Source of the DNA: Beaufortia kweichowensis
Lineage: Eukaryota > Chordata > Actinopteri > Cypriniformes > Gastromyzontidae
Assembly (NCBI GenBank): GCA_019155185.1
Contig: CM032795.1
Location: forward strand, 15,975,795 to 16,039,794
DNA: 64,000 nucleotides
Direction of reading: 5' to 3'
Made by a program: the position numbers and the translations under genes. The notes under the pieces were generated by a model, which ran no database searches, was not told the origin of the DNA, and saw only the letters and a list, made by a program, of their open reading frames with translations. Shown in pieces: positions 26,331 to 40,200 of the stretch. Within the stretch, counting starts at the first letter, position 1. The number at the start of each line of letters is the position of its first letter.

Positions 26331-26944
26331 TTGTAAAGACATAAAATTCCTAAACAACTCGAATTTGTTTATTTCCAACTATGTTGACATAGTTACCCGA
26401 TGCCTGATGAAAAAACAACACGGACAATAAAGGATCCAGTAATAAGATAAACCATCCCTGCACAACAGAAATGTCTATTTTATCTAAGGGTTGACACTGA
26501 CATATTAAATGTATGTGTAAATGAAATCGTACCTTCCACCACAAACATCCGGATATGTAGAACCGTTTACTAATTTAATGTAATCATTTAAATTAGTAAT
26601 GTAATCATTTACGTAGAAACTAGATGTAATCATCCCGAAAAACAGTTAATAATGACAGAAAATGAAATCAAACAGAGTTGGAAATAGTTGTACAGGCCTG
26701 TACATGATTGATGGGGTCTTTACATCCAACTGGACTGAACGTTGCAGTCTACGTCTCACTCCATTTTTCACATTTCTTCTCACATGACAGGTAATACGTG
26801 AAATCCCCTTAAAGTTATGGCACTAAGTTAATGACACGGATCATGTTTGACAGTTGTCACCTGTCACAGGGGAGAAGGCACTGTTAAAACAGCTGTGGTA
26901 CGTGGCTACCACACCGTAGGCCTACCTGAGGCTGTTAAGCGAGT

Positions 26945-26958
26945 CTGCCCCCTAGTGG
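26945..26958 (-). promoter_or_regulatory. CTCF-like motif between TRPM3 and CEMIP2
   Basis: The minus strand reads CCACTAGGGGGCAG, which fits the vertebrate CTCF core at every defined position. It lies about 1.1 kb past the CEMIP2 stop codon, between the CEMIP2 3' end and the TRPM3 5' exons. Confidence 0.5.
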
Positions 26959-28064
26959 TTACTTGGGCTTCCGGCCCGGAGAAGTTAAAGTACACGCATG
27001 CGCCAAAGTATTGGCTCAAGCTCAGTTGCGTCAACAAAACACTATAAGAACGACACATAAGTGCATGTTTTATACGTTTTTATAATATCTTATCTGAATT
27101 TCAGAATATCAAATTACAGCACAAAAATCTAATAAAAAGGAGAATTTTGCATTTTACAAAAAAAAAACCTCATGAAGACAACACAAATATACAAGGGGAA
27201 AAACTTACACTACAAAAACGTTTTTCTCTAGTTTTCAGCAATTCACAGTGGTTAACAAGTAGCATAACTAATTTATCTCAAATCAAAAAGGACATGTCCA
27301 TACATACAATTCAGACTCTCAAACATGATTTTGAAAACATTACATAACATTTTATGCGGGATGTTACATTGCTCAAACCGTGATAGCACTACCAAGTTAC
27401 ATTTTAATGAACATTACTTTAATATCTGTCATTTTGGTGTGATTAAATTGCAGTAATCTGTTATTTACACATATATTCAACTTAAGTGGCTAACTGGTTA
27501 AATACTCTGTGTTTAAACACATAAAAATGTGTTATTATTAATGAAATGCATTTGCTTTGTAGGTAATGTTTCTTGTAGAAACACAAATACTGAGATTTTA
27601 ACACCTGACTGTGAAAGTATATACTGTAGTCACTAGTGTGCGTATGAGAGCACCAGTTAAACACTCCCAAAATTACATAATTTAACAACATAACTTTGTA
27701 AATCGAAAGGAATAAATAAAAATCTGTGTGTTTTTATGATAAATCAAAGGCATTTCATTGATGTAAAGCTAGCAGACAGTTAAAGGCTCTGTATTAAGAT
27801 GTACATGTGGTATTGAACTGCAGCATTTCTAATGTAGTGTTGTTTGAAATAAAGACGTGTGTTTTGCTGAGTATTAAGAAAGTGCATCACTTTGTGCTGT
27901 AACATTTATGACACAACAACCACAAGACGGAAACAAACGGACGCACATACATTCACTCCCTTAATAAAAAAAACTTGTACAAACACTATTAACCCTTTTC
28001 GTTGCCAAAATAAATTAAGTTCATGAGTTCACATTCATTCGTTGGTTGTGTTGTTTGTTCACAT

Positions 28065-28285
28065 CTAGTTAAGGCTCACTGTTGGCTTCGTGACTTTTTC
28101 AGGAGTTCTACATCCAACCGTACAGAGAGGGTCTTTTTGTGGTGGACAAGAATATTCCTCAAGGGACAGGGGAATGAACCTTTCCTGTAAGCCCAACACC
28201 TCTGCACCTTGGCATGCCAACACAGAAGTCCAACGCTGTGGCAAAGGATCTCCCTGGGCCAGGAACCCAAAAACAGCAATGGCCT
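28065..28285 (-). CDS. CEMIP2: CEMIP2 coding exon 23 (last, with stop)
   Basis: Acceptor TCTATCCAG. It encodes residues about 1325-1397, from EAIAVFGFLAQGDP through RFIPLSLEEYSCP (human QFIPLQLDEYGCP) to VSLN and TAG. The C-terminal tail differs from mammals. Confidence 0.92.
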
Positions 28286-31200
28286 CTGGATAGAGATGGT
28301 TAAAGGGATGAGCAAAGAAAAACCTCAAGATGAACAGAACTTGAGAAAGAGCAGTTACCTTTTTTCTGAAGATCAGGCACTTTAACAGATCCCAGAAGGA
28401 CTAGATATTGTGCAACACCAGCAATGTTAGCAGGCTGACCTCTTGTGGCGAGAAGAACGATTGACCTGAACGCAACCATATATAATCGGTACAGTGGAAA
28501 TCACAGAAACTAATAGCATCATTTTGCAGGGTAGAAAATATTTATATTTTACTGAAAGGGTTCAAAATACTTCTTCAGTAATCACGAAGCTCTAAATTTT
28601 TTCTGCATTTCTAAGAATCTCTCCACCTCACCCAGTTACTTTTACTGCAGTGAAGTGCAAACCATAACTCTCACCCCTCACCTCTTCATTATTCCAGTTT
28701 TCAAATACTGTTCCATCCTCGTGTCCATCGTTGTAAACAATGAGCTCTTTGTGACTTGTCCAGAGCATGCGTCCACTGTAACCAAAAGGAACCCTGACTG
28801 ATTAAGGTCAAATCTCTCTGCATTTACCTATGAGACGGAAAAAAGGAAATGGGTTCTAAAAACTATTTAATAAGTCAACAGAACTTTTTTACACACACAC
28901 TCAAAAGATTGTCAACAAGATTAAAGACATTCGTTAACAGACTTAAAGCAACAGTTTACAGTTTAAAGAAAGGTAACCAATGAAATGAATATTTTTTAGT
29001 ACTTACTTGTTATGCATTTACTATGAACTGTTATAATATGGAAAAAGTTGGATAAAGCTTCTTTAAAAAAAATTATAATTTTGTGTTGCACTTACTCAGA
29101 CAGTAAACGCACACACTATTTTTTTCCCCCTGATGAACTAAATGCATTGAATAGTCACACTCACAGTAATATAAGCTTGCGTGTCATTACTCTGTTCTTC
29201 TTTTAAGCTGAGGGATTTAATCTGAATATGGAGGTAGCTGTTCCACGGATCACTGGAGAAGACCAACTACGAGGAAATAAAAAAACATTCAGGTTGGCAG
29301 TTTAATGACTCTCTGTTACAATTATCCAGAAAACATAAGGCCAGGACAGCAGATGGACAGACGGTCTATCTGGCACACAGTTACAAGTTTCCATTTAACC
29401 TCTTAGCAAACAGTGTTACAGAAATGATCCTGTCTGTTCATTTGGACTTCAGGTCTTGCTCACCTGTGAGGTCCCACAGGCTCTGCAGGGCTCTGTGTTT
29501 GGCTTTGGCATAGGCACTATGGAGCTGGCAGTCTTGCTGTATTTGGGGTAGGCACTGGAAGTGCAGTTGCAGGTTTGTGTTTTTTGGTTGGCACCTATGT
29601 TAGCTATGATCTTCACTCTCTCGCAGCCCGCGGCAGAGCAGTAGCTGTGGCCGTCGCGTCTGTGCCGCGCATGAGCGTACAGCCATAATAAACTGGAGGA
29701 GGCCATAAATAAACAACAGGCTTAATATTTTAGGTTAGCAAGCATCTCACGAGACTGTATAGAACCCCTCCCCAAAGAATATCAGACTTTAGCGATTTAC
29801 ACTCGTCTCATTTTACAGGAAGGTGGGACTTCTATTGCTGGAGCGACCATAATAAACATTGCATATCCCACATTTATAGTAATTGTACTTGTTAACATCT
29901 ATAATCATTGGCTTAACTCACTTATATCTTGCCCAGTTTTGCAATTTCCACTAGTGACACAAAATATATGTTGATAAAGTTAAATATAATAAACATATTC
30001 ATTCCTACCCGACAGATTTGTCGAAAAAGTACTTTCTCTCAGGCTGTCTTTTCTCTAGGTCTGACATAGACGACACAGGGCCGTAGTCCTCTATGCTCTC
30101 AAAGTTGTTGTTCTGCTTGTTGTAGATGTCTGATGTGATCTGAAACACTGTTTCATTGGGGTAACAGAGTCCAAGAAGAGCCCAGTCACCCCTGCAACAG
30201 CAACAAAATGAAACTGACTCTCACAGGATAAGATACATTTTATGCAAAATCTCATCTCAGGAATGCTTACTTATCAAAATTAATAAGCGAGAGGACCGTT
30301 TCTCTGGGAGCAGGTCCATTCCAGTGAACCGTGTAGCTCTTGCTCATCATCAGAACAGGCTGGTATTGCTGGGACGGTGATGTCTGGCTTCGAATACCCC
30401 TTAGCACCATGGGCCTATCAGGATACTCGTCTCTTCGGATAGTCAGGCTGAGGTTAGACGCACCCTGTGTCTGTATGTACACCTGTATGCAGCAGGAGTA
30501 ACTTTAGTAGATAAAAGAGTAAATGAGTTATACATAATAAGAGACCCGTCTCATTACCTGAGAGTACTTGCCACTGCACACAACCCCATTCCATTGAGGA
30601 ACATCCACACATTGAGGATGGCGGATGAGGAAATTGTCAGCCCTCCCCACATACGTGTCTGTGTAATTGCTGATGGAACCATCCAGGTCATGAAAGATGG
30701 AATTTTTATCACCATCCAGGTCATTCTGCTCAAACCATTCGCCTGGTCGCCCAAAAAATGCTCTCAGAGTCACCTGCATGAATAAAATATGATCAGTGAG
30801 TTTTTATAGTGAATGAAAACAAATTATTGTAATATCTAAAAACCGAAATGTTTCAAAAAATATAAATTAGTACAAGAATTAGTTTTCATTTTAACATAGT
30901 TTTTCAAATTATTTAAGGTTAATGAGTTTTCAATAACATTATATAGATTGCAAATTTGGGGTCGATTTTGGAAATATTTTAGCTAAGAAAAGTGACTTTG
31001 TATAATTTCCATTATTTCCTAGGTCAGGAAATCACAGTTTATAAATCCCTCGATATAATCCATAAAAATATAATCCATATTCCTCTAATATACACAGGGC
31101 AATATACAAATATGAACAGGGCCATATTTAACATTACTGAAGATCACAGGAGCTCAAGCAGATGCTGACCAATCTAAAGAGAACACCCAGATGTGTGGGC

Positions 31201-34200
31201 CGATAAAAAGTCTCTCATTTAGAGCTGAAAATACACCTATTATTAACTATTATTAAAGGGATGTTTAACCTCATGGTTAAAGATCTGAGCTTCTAGTTTC
31301 TATCACAAGGCAATTCAGGCCAGGTCATGCTACAGGACAAGGCCAGTCCCTGCAATTAGAGTATTTAAAGTAATTATAGGGGAAATGAAATAATGAAAAA
31401 ATGTGACATGTGAATTTAGAATGAGAATATGTTTATTTTATGTTTAATCTGTAGTTTGTGAACATCTGTTCACATAAGCAATTAAACGAAGAAATCACTG
31501 TGTGTGTAATATTTAGTGAGTAATCACAGTATACCAGAAGGGCATTTGAACAGTTTCCAAGTCATGTGTATGTGTGTGCACTTACACTGGGCTGGAAGGT
31601 GAGAGATGACAGGTTATTTCTGGGTGTCAGCTGCCAAATGTTTTTCAAGCTGAACCCCACAGCCGTGGTCAAGCGATCTGTCGTGGTGCTAAAGGCCCGG
31701 AACGTGCAGTTTAAGATTCTCACTGGACCATCATTTATCTGAAAACCTCGGATGGGAAATGTCCTAAAGTGCAGAGCAAAATATTTTTCATTCCAATCTG
31801 CCATGAGGAAACTGACACACACTCTAGGTCTCATCTGTGTATCTAACCTTTCAGGGTATTCAACCTTTGAAACAATAGTATAAAAACTTTTATATACAAA
31901 AGTATAAAAGTTTGTCTACTTTTAATTTCCCTTTCTAACATACTTGTTTCTTGGTAGAGTCCTCATCTTCCCATCTACTCCACCGACACCCCAGTATTTA
32001 TTTTGCCCTCCGTTTGTGCCACGATTTCTGCTCTCGCCGACAAACAGAGACTGGGAGACCTCCTGACTGGAGCCCTCATCTTTAGGGTAGCTGCCATCAC
32101 TGCGGTCAAATTTAACGTTTCATTAACTGTTTCGTTTAATCTGATGTAACACGTCTGTGCCAACAAGCTTGCAAACATGCACACATTTCCCAATCAAATT
32201 ATAACAGTTTTATTGGAGTAAAGAGATGATTTCTTTAATGTGCTGGCAGAAGGGCACACCGGCAGCAGTACCTTGCAAATGAGAGTCCTACACCATTGTC
32301 TGCAAATCTGTCAGAGAATCAAAACAATAAATCAGAACATTGCTATATTTCATTTATGCAATGTTTTTAAAATACATTCAGTTTAACAAGGTCTCCTACC
32401 CTGAGTTTCGTATGTCGATGTCACCTCCACGAATCCAGGCCCCGAGATCATTGTTCTTAAAGGAGATGAGAGTGTCGATGTGAGCGGCCACCCGTGGCCT
32501 GTTTGGATCAGCGTTCTCGTGAGGCCTGAACCTGTGAAAGCATTGAATAATTTACATTTTTACAATTGACATCTTACATTTGCCCATGAAAAAGTTGTTT
32601 CCAAAATTGATTCCAACCAAACTGCAATGCCAAATCTAGTTTTGTATTCTTTCAGTGTTATCTGAAAGAACAGAATCATACTTCCCAAGAACCGATACTC
32701 AGTCTGGGCAGATATGTTTTCTGTGTAAGCAGAATAAATGCTTAGGCTTCATATGCACATGAACATGCAAATAACACCCCTGACACCCCACAGGCTTACT
32801 GACAGATTTCCACCATGTTCCCTCACCTGGCACTGTTATCCAAACAGAGGTATTCACGGGGGTCCGCTGCGGTGGCGTTGGTGCTTTTGACTTTTCTGTC
32901 GATAAAGAGGCCAGCCTGAGAAGAAACAGGACATCAGCTAACGATTCTTACAATCAGCTATGTTAAAGGAATAGTTCACCTATGTCAAGAACTTTGGCAG
33001 ATATTTCTTAACTTGCTGGAGTCTTTGAATTGCTTTTATAATAGAAGACATTATTTTTATATTTCTTTGTGTTCAGCTGAATAAAAAAGCACACAGCTTA
33101 GCTAACCAGCACAAACAAGCAGCTAACAGAGAACTATTGTAAAGGAATGTGTGTGTGTGTGTGTGTGTGTCAGACACGTTCACTATGTGGGACGGTCATA
33201 AACAAAAGGGTATTGTGGAGAAACAGCGAGGATGCCTTGTAAAGCAAAAACCTTGTAATTGATTGCATGGGAGTTTCCTGAAGTCACATTTAAATAGCAT
33301 ATTACAAATCCCAAATGATTTATGAACTGCAGTGCTGTGAGCTGGAGAATTCTACCTTCACTCCAGAGAGGCGAGTATTCAATTAAAGGTGGAGGAATGG
33401 CACCAGCGTTGACATTGTGTGATAAATATCACCTGAATATTATAGAAACTGTTTATAAACAAGACAGTCTGCAGTCTGAGCAACTATTAGCCTAAGGACG
33501 CAATCCATAACCGATTACGTAATGTAATTGACAGCCAAGAATGTGTTTACAGACCATAAAATCTTTGTTATTATTTGAAAGTTTGTTTTTTGTGGTGCTG
33601 CTGGTTGCCAGCCTATTTGTGAATATTGATTTTAAGATGAGGGATTTGGTTACCTTAAAATTGGAATGAACACGGTTGTTAAAGAAGACGCCCAGAGGTG
33701 TGAGCTCAGCTTTGGTCTCTGGTACCAGCCCATGAGAATCACCCGTAGAAGAATTATGAAAAATATACCAGATTCCTGCATCCTAACAGAAAAATAAACA
33801 AGAGAAAGAGAATTATTATATAATTATGAAACAGTTTTAGTACTTTAATCTGATTGGTCAAATGGAATTACGATTGATGATATTTAATACAAAGTTTCAT
33901 TGTCTGCATCAATCTGCTTGCTTGTGTTCATCAGCACGGTGTTATAATCGTCTCATGACACTGCGCCTGAGGACTTGCTGACGTTCGGTAGAACGGCATG
34001 AACAGAAGTTTGACCTTGTTTAAATATTTATTCCTGAGAGCAGGAAACCTCATATTCTGACGCACGGACAGACTGATTCTCTCTTAACCTGAAGTACTAA
34101 AACAACAACTTAATGAAAAGCTCTGCTTAATACACTCCTTTGTTTACAAAACCTCAGACAAACTAAGGCAAGCAAGAACAACGCAATAACACAAGATTAA

Positions 34201-37200
34201 TCTAAATTATATTAGCACATAAATCTTTAATAAAGGATTGGAATGAGGAGATGCTATCAGCGATTGCCAAATGCTCTGATGTTTCTATCATTGATATTTC
34301 CAGGCTGTGGATATCAAATCAAATATTACAACTTGAAATCCCAGAACGTCTGGAAAATTACAGCTGTGAGATAAAAACCATGCAGACAGATATATTCATT
34401 GCTTAGAGACTCTTTTAGTTAAATCAAAGTTTGTGTACCTGTGAGCCAGCTGCCGAGTTACTGATCATATGATTATTGGGGTGTGCGATCCAAAATGTAG
34501 ACACCGCCCTTGAACACACACATAAGACACGAAATAAATGTGTGGCTTTAAAATACATTGAAAATATGTATCACATACAGTGGCCTGAAAAGCATTTGGA
34601 CACTTTGCACACACTAACAAAATATATTCATGTCTTTGCATTATACAACTAAAAGCATGAGCTCACTTTTCAAACCAAATATTAAAAAAACTTTGTTAGG
34701 TATCAAATGATGCAAAAATAGACCATATTAAAATGTAATGTATTTAGACACATTTGGAGAATATGTTAGTGAAACAAACTGTGGACACTGCTAAAACAAA
34801 AAACAAAGTATATACGTTTGTCAAAACAAGGATATCACAAAATTCCCCCCAAAACAATTTTGTCAGATTTAACTTAAACATTGTTTAAAGACAAATTTGT
34901 ACCCACAATTACGCAGTGACACACCCACATCAAAAGCATCTCTTAGCCTTCTGAAAACAGCACCTAAAGGGTGTGTTATTGGGTGGATAAGACAAAAAAC
35001 ACTATCGCTGAGTCTCAGGAAATGAGAGCTGTTCTTCCTTCTGTTATTTTACCAAACAATGCAGCAGGCCACACTGTCAAGGTCAGCGACACAGAGCAGA
35101 ACCAGCACTATGTACATCAGGGGAGTTTCAGATGAATCACTCACACACGCACAATTTCAACTGCAGTCACACAATTACAGAAAAACATCAAACAAATGTG
35201 TGTTTTCTTAAAAGTGTGTGTTATCTTACTTGCACTCGTTCGCAGGAGATGGCACATAGCCTTTGTGTACTCGGTCAGTAATTTCAGCGCACATACTATC
35301 ATTGCGATCGGTAGGCAGAATAGTTCCTGGCCTGGTTAACAAGCCCAAGTTATGGAAAAATACGTTTCTTTGTTCAATCCCGTCTTCCAGGAAAAAACAA
35401 TGTCCCAGCGTATCGTAGCCAACCGTGTCCCTAACCTATAATAAAATATGGGGACATTACAGTGAGGTGGAATGAGAAGATCCCAGTATAGAAAATAATG
35501 TAACAACACATTTCTCCTTCATTTAACTTTTATACTCACAATCAAACAAGTAAAAAGAGTATACACAAGTATCTTTTGTTTAGATTTGTATCTTTCTCTC
35601 ACCAGCAGGCCGTTGGTGGCATGTATAGCTACACATCGAGAGAAGGAGTGATGGATGGACAGGGAGTCCACATAGGCGGGGTCACTGAAGCCCCCGTGCT
35701 GGTCAACGTCTCCACATCTGTGAAAGTTCACAGGGTACCTGCCTTTCTCCCGCTGCTGACCCATGTGCTTCAACTCTATATGAGATAGGTGCACTGAAGA
35801 GAAGTTTCCTAAAATCTAAACAGAAAAGAGCAATAGACCACTGATGTGTTAATCTGTTCTTTTAAGACCCCATTATATGGCTCAGCAAACACAATTTTCT
35901 TTCCTGCGAAAAAAAAAAACTGTTTGGCAAAACTGTGATTTATCATTTTTTATTGTTAATGTCAGTGACAGGTAATATTAGGGGGTGTGGCAGACCCAGA
36001 TTCCAGGGAGCATTTTATTGGACTTTGTAAATGATTTTTGGACAGGATGAATGTATCATCAATATGTTGGTCCTTTTAAATAGAACTATCAGTTATAAAA
36101 GCGCGTAACTATATTGGACTATTTTTGTACACACATATGTATGGCCACAAAAATTACAGACATTGTCTTAAAGCCACATAATCTCGATTTCGACATTATG
36201 GCATCTGTATAAAAAATGCCGACTTGTCTTTTAATTTTCAAGTGTTAGAAAAATTCCAGTTATTACGATAAGGTTCACTGACAATACACTTTGCTTATTT
36301 TATGAAGATTTAAATATACATTAATGCTTGTCATTGCCTTAAATTACTAGCAAAGTTGTATAAGCTGTGATTTTTCCACAGGACAGAACAAAAGAGCTTA
36401 TTGTTAAATAAACAAGCATGCACTAACACTCCCACACAAACACACACACTTAAACAGACCTTGATATGTCCCCCAAATGTGTCGTGGCTGAAATATTGGC
36501 ACCAGTTTTTTCCATAGCAGGACTTTTCCATTTCTCCGTGAATGAGGACATTCCTTGACAGAAGAGCCACCTCTGCACGCATGTCCACGCCGTCCAGTAT
36601 CTCTCCCACATGGGTGAATTGCGGCTTTCCTGAGAAATTCCCACACACGCCCATTAATCTCACCCTTCAAAACTTCACTGACTAACGATCTTTGAAAATA
36701 TGATTATTTAGAATGATTCCCATACAAAAATACATGTTATTGTAAACGCCTTTGGCAAACATCTGGAAAACATTGCTGCAAAATTTGCAAGGTTTTTGCA
36801 AGGGTTTACCCGCACACGTTGGCTAAATATACAAAGTGAAATATTTTAATACTGTTAAATAAACTATTAGAACATTTGATCAAACTCACTGGGCAGGAAG
36901 TAAATCAATGTGTTCACCAAACTGCCCTTTACATACCCAAAGTCCACACAGTGTCCTGCCGGAAGGAAAGGAGCATTGCCAACAGGACAAAACAACTTTG
37001 CCAACAGGACACAACACACAGAGTGACATTTAAACTACATCCTTTCAGTAAAGGCCACACATTGAAGACATTTCCAAAACTTCCAGGCCTGGGCCACATA
37101 TGTACTGAAAATAATAGCCATATGTAACACACCAACTGGGACACTGGATCTCAAAAAAAAGCAATTAGCGAAATGGCTGAAGTTTATCTGCATGGGTGGA

Positions 37201-40200
37201 GTGACGTACTTTACGATGGAATTATTGTCCATGTTGCCACTGCCCGCTGGAATTCGCTCAGAAATGACAGTTTTGTTTATGAGATTCTGGTAAACAGTAC
37301 TCTCCCTTTTCCTGCCCCAAATTAACAACCTAAGATTAACTTGAACCCAGTACCAGGCATAACTGTACGGGGTATTTACATTTATCTAAACAGTAAACTA
37401 AACCAAAACAGCCAGATGCAATTTATGATGTATGACATTTATGACATAAGACTCTGGGATAGTTTATGTTGCTGTCATGATGTATAAAAATGCACAAAAC
37501 AGAACCGTTTGGGGAAGCCATGCTATAATGTTACCATGAATAAACAGAAGAACCATTTTAAAGGGATTTTAGCACTTACACATGGAAGCAGCATCCAGAC
37601 ATAGACACACAAACATGAGCTCACCTTGAATTCGGACCTGTTTTCTGTTACAGTGTGGACAGGGGAGCAGAGTAAACTCCTCAGCCTGATGCATGGAATA
37701 ATCTGTGCTGGCCACTACAATCCGATCGCCTGGTTTCCAGCTGCTGACATCATCTAACAGGTTGAGGACCACTTTATCTATTGCATCTACTAGAAAGCCT
37801 GTTGCGGGGTAACCTTTGACAGTAAACAATAAAAAAAACTATGCATTATATACACTTAATATACTTCTTACATGATGTCCAATATGTCTGACCAGAGTTA
37901 TGAATGTTAAGTTTTAGATAAAATTACCAATAAATATGAATTAATCCGGCCAATAACAGGGAAAGTGTTTAATTTTCAGTCATTATTATATTATGCAAAT
38001 CTGTTGGTGACACGCATGAACCTTCATACAAGCTCTGCCCTGCTTTATTATCGAATTTAATTACATTATTAGATGATTGAAGAACATACCATTTCGCCAC
38101 TCGCTATAAGCAGTGACAGTGAAACGAACACCATCTGTAGTGATGAAGTCTCGGCGAGCCAGGGCCTTTCCACCCGTGTCATGGTTCTCATGTTCTCGTA
38201 CGTCCTCAGTGCAAGAACCATTTCCTCCTGCAATCACAGAGACCAATGCCCATGCCTGCCTACAAAGATGGAGAGAACAGAGAAAACATGAGATCACAGA
38301 ATATGACAAATATAAAAAACATCCAGTGTTTACACATATCATGTTTCTCTAGATCAACTGATTGCAAAACTGGCTGCTAAAACAACTTTGTGTTTGGCAT
38401 GTCAACAGTGTTTCTGTTGGCAAAATGACTTTTGCTGAGAAATCTGTGGCATTTGGGATTTTTAAACAGCCAATTTTTTTGGCATAAACTGTCTGAAATC
38501 AAGGTGCACAAGAGTCATTTACTCAAGAAGAAGCAACATGGCAGCACCATATATTCTGAATTAGACTGAATAACTCATCCATTAGTCAACACACCCATGT
38601 GCGAATCAGTTATCACACGTTAATGGAATGGAATGGAAGAGAAGCGAAAACTCTGGGGAAAAAGCCAAGCTCTCTGATGGATGAACGAGAATGACTAATT
38701 GGATTCCTCTTATTATTTATCTAGTTAGATCCAAAGTACGGTAAGATAAGCATGTCACTAGACTAATTCAATTTTGTTTTAAAGTAAAAACTGACAGTCT
38801 CACTCCCATTTTACTTTAATTGCATAAAAACAAATAAGGACTTGAGTCTGACATTTTCTTTTGTGCTCCAAAAGAACGAATAAAGTCATAAGGGTTTGCA
38901 GCGTCGTGAAGAAGAGTAAATGCTGACACTATATTTATTTTTTAACTTAAGAGTAAAAAAAGAGAAAATATGAAATAAAAACCTAAACTGCTGTATTTTG
39001 TTGGTACCACAGCAGGTTTTGGTGTCAAGCCTGCTGCTATTTCTGTTGCACTATTCATTTCACTGTGATGAAAGTGTTGTCACTTTGTAATAGCAACTAT
39101 GACATAACCACTGTTTGTAATACTGACGCACAGGGACTGTAAAGGTCAAACCTCAAACACACAAGACTCCAGAGATTTGAAAAACAGTGTCTCATTTAAC
39201 TTTCTCCCATTAGGGAGTGTGGTTACTTCGGTTTACTACAGGTTAATAAAAATCTTTGTGGATAAACAAAGCAACTAAGTATTCATACAGAGACCAATAA
39301 GGAAATTATGTGCATTCAATGACTGCAGGACAGAAAATGAAAAATATGCATCCACAAAAAAAAGAGTTTATATTCTTAGCTGTTGGATGTTGGGAGGTCT
39401 ATGATAGCCAGACACCATAAATCACAGTGTATTATTTTTGTACCCTTTTAACAGCCACGAGCCAAAATGATCCCATATTTCTAAGAATAAGCTGTTCTTG
39501 TTTTATTCTCTGTATTACAAGTATGTGCAACACTAAAACTTGAGATTTCTGTCTGGAACAAACACTGTTAAAAGAGCGGTAGCAACAATTTCCAAAACCT
39601 ACTGAAAACTGTGCAAACAAACCACTTTCTTCAACAGCTCTACAAACAAAGCTTCTCTTCAACAGTGACAGAAAAACCACCTGGGATCTGTTCAGTGACC
39701 CTTTTTTGTCACTCGGCATATGCTTTTTATCCAAATTTAGGTCTAAACTTTCCACAGGGACAATCCCCTCCAGGAAAAAGTGTTTTCTTAATGACACAAT
39801 GCATTCAACACAGCCGCATTTTACAATAAGTGATTAAGCAACAAACTTTCATTCCTCAACTTCAAGTAATTTACCTCCTAGGCAGAATGAGATTGGCAGA
39901 TGTCATTTGTTAAATTTATTACTGGCCGGTAACAGGCTTATCCATGTATGAAAGATATGTGCATTGCAACTCACCCCCTCTGGAGCTCCTATGGGAAGCA
40001 GGGGGGTAAACTCTGAGAGCCTGGCTTGGGTTGCGTAATCTTTCATTTAGACTGTCTCTCTTTTGCAAAGGAAGATTACAAGTTTGTACGCTTTCGTTGC
40101 GGTGAGTTAGACTGGTACGGGTAAGAGGTTGAATTTGACTATGAATTTGCATCCAAGATGTCAAATTTAAGTGTCAGATGGTGCAAATGCATAAACCAGT

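Larger units (their letters stand above)
19548..28064. other. Interval between TRPM3 5' region and CEMIP2 3' end
   Basis: About 8.5 kb without a supported coding exon. It holds small CA, GA and complex TA microsatellites, a decayed dispersed repeat near 23.2 kb, a candidate non-coding element near 22.6 kb, a CpG-richer patch at 26.0-26.3 kb and a CTCF-like motif at 26.95 kb. The CEMIP2 3' untranslated region must occupy the upper end, but I could not assign its poly(A) site. Confidence 0.5.

Noticed and set aside
39432..40164. Minus-strand frames of 121 and 81 codons in a CEMIP2 intron
   Set aside because: The flanking CEMIP2 exons already join in phase without them, and the sequences have no family resemblance.
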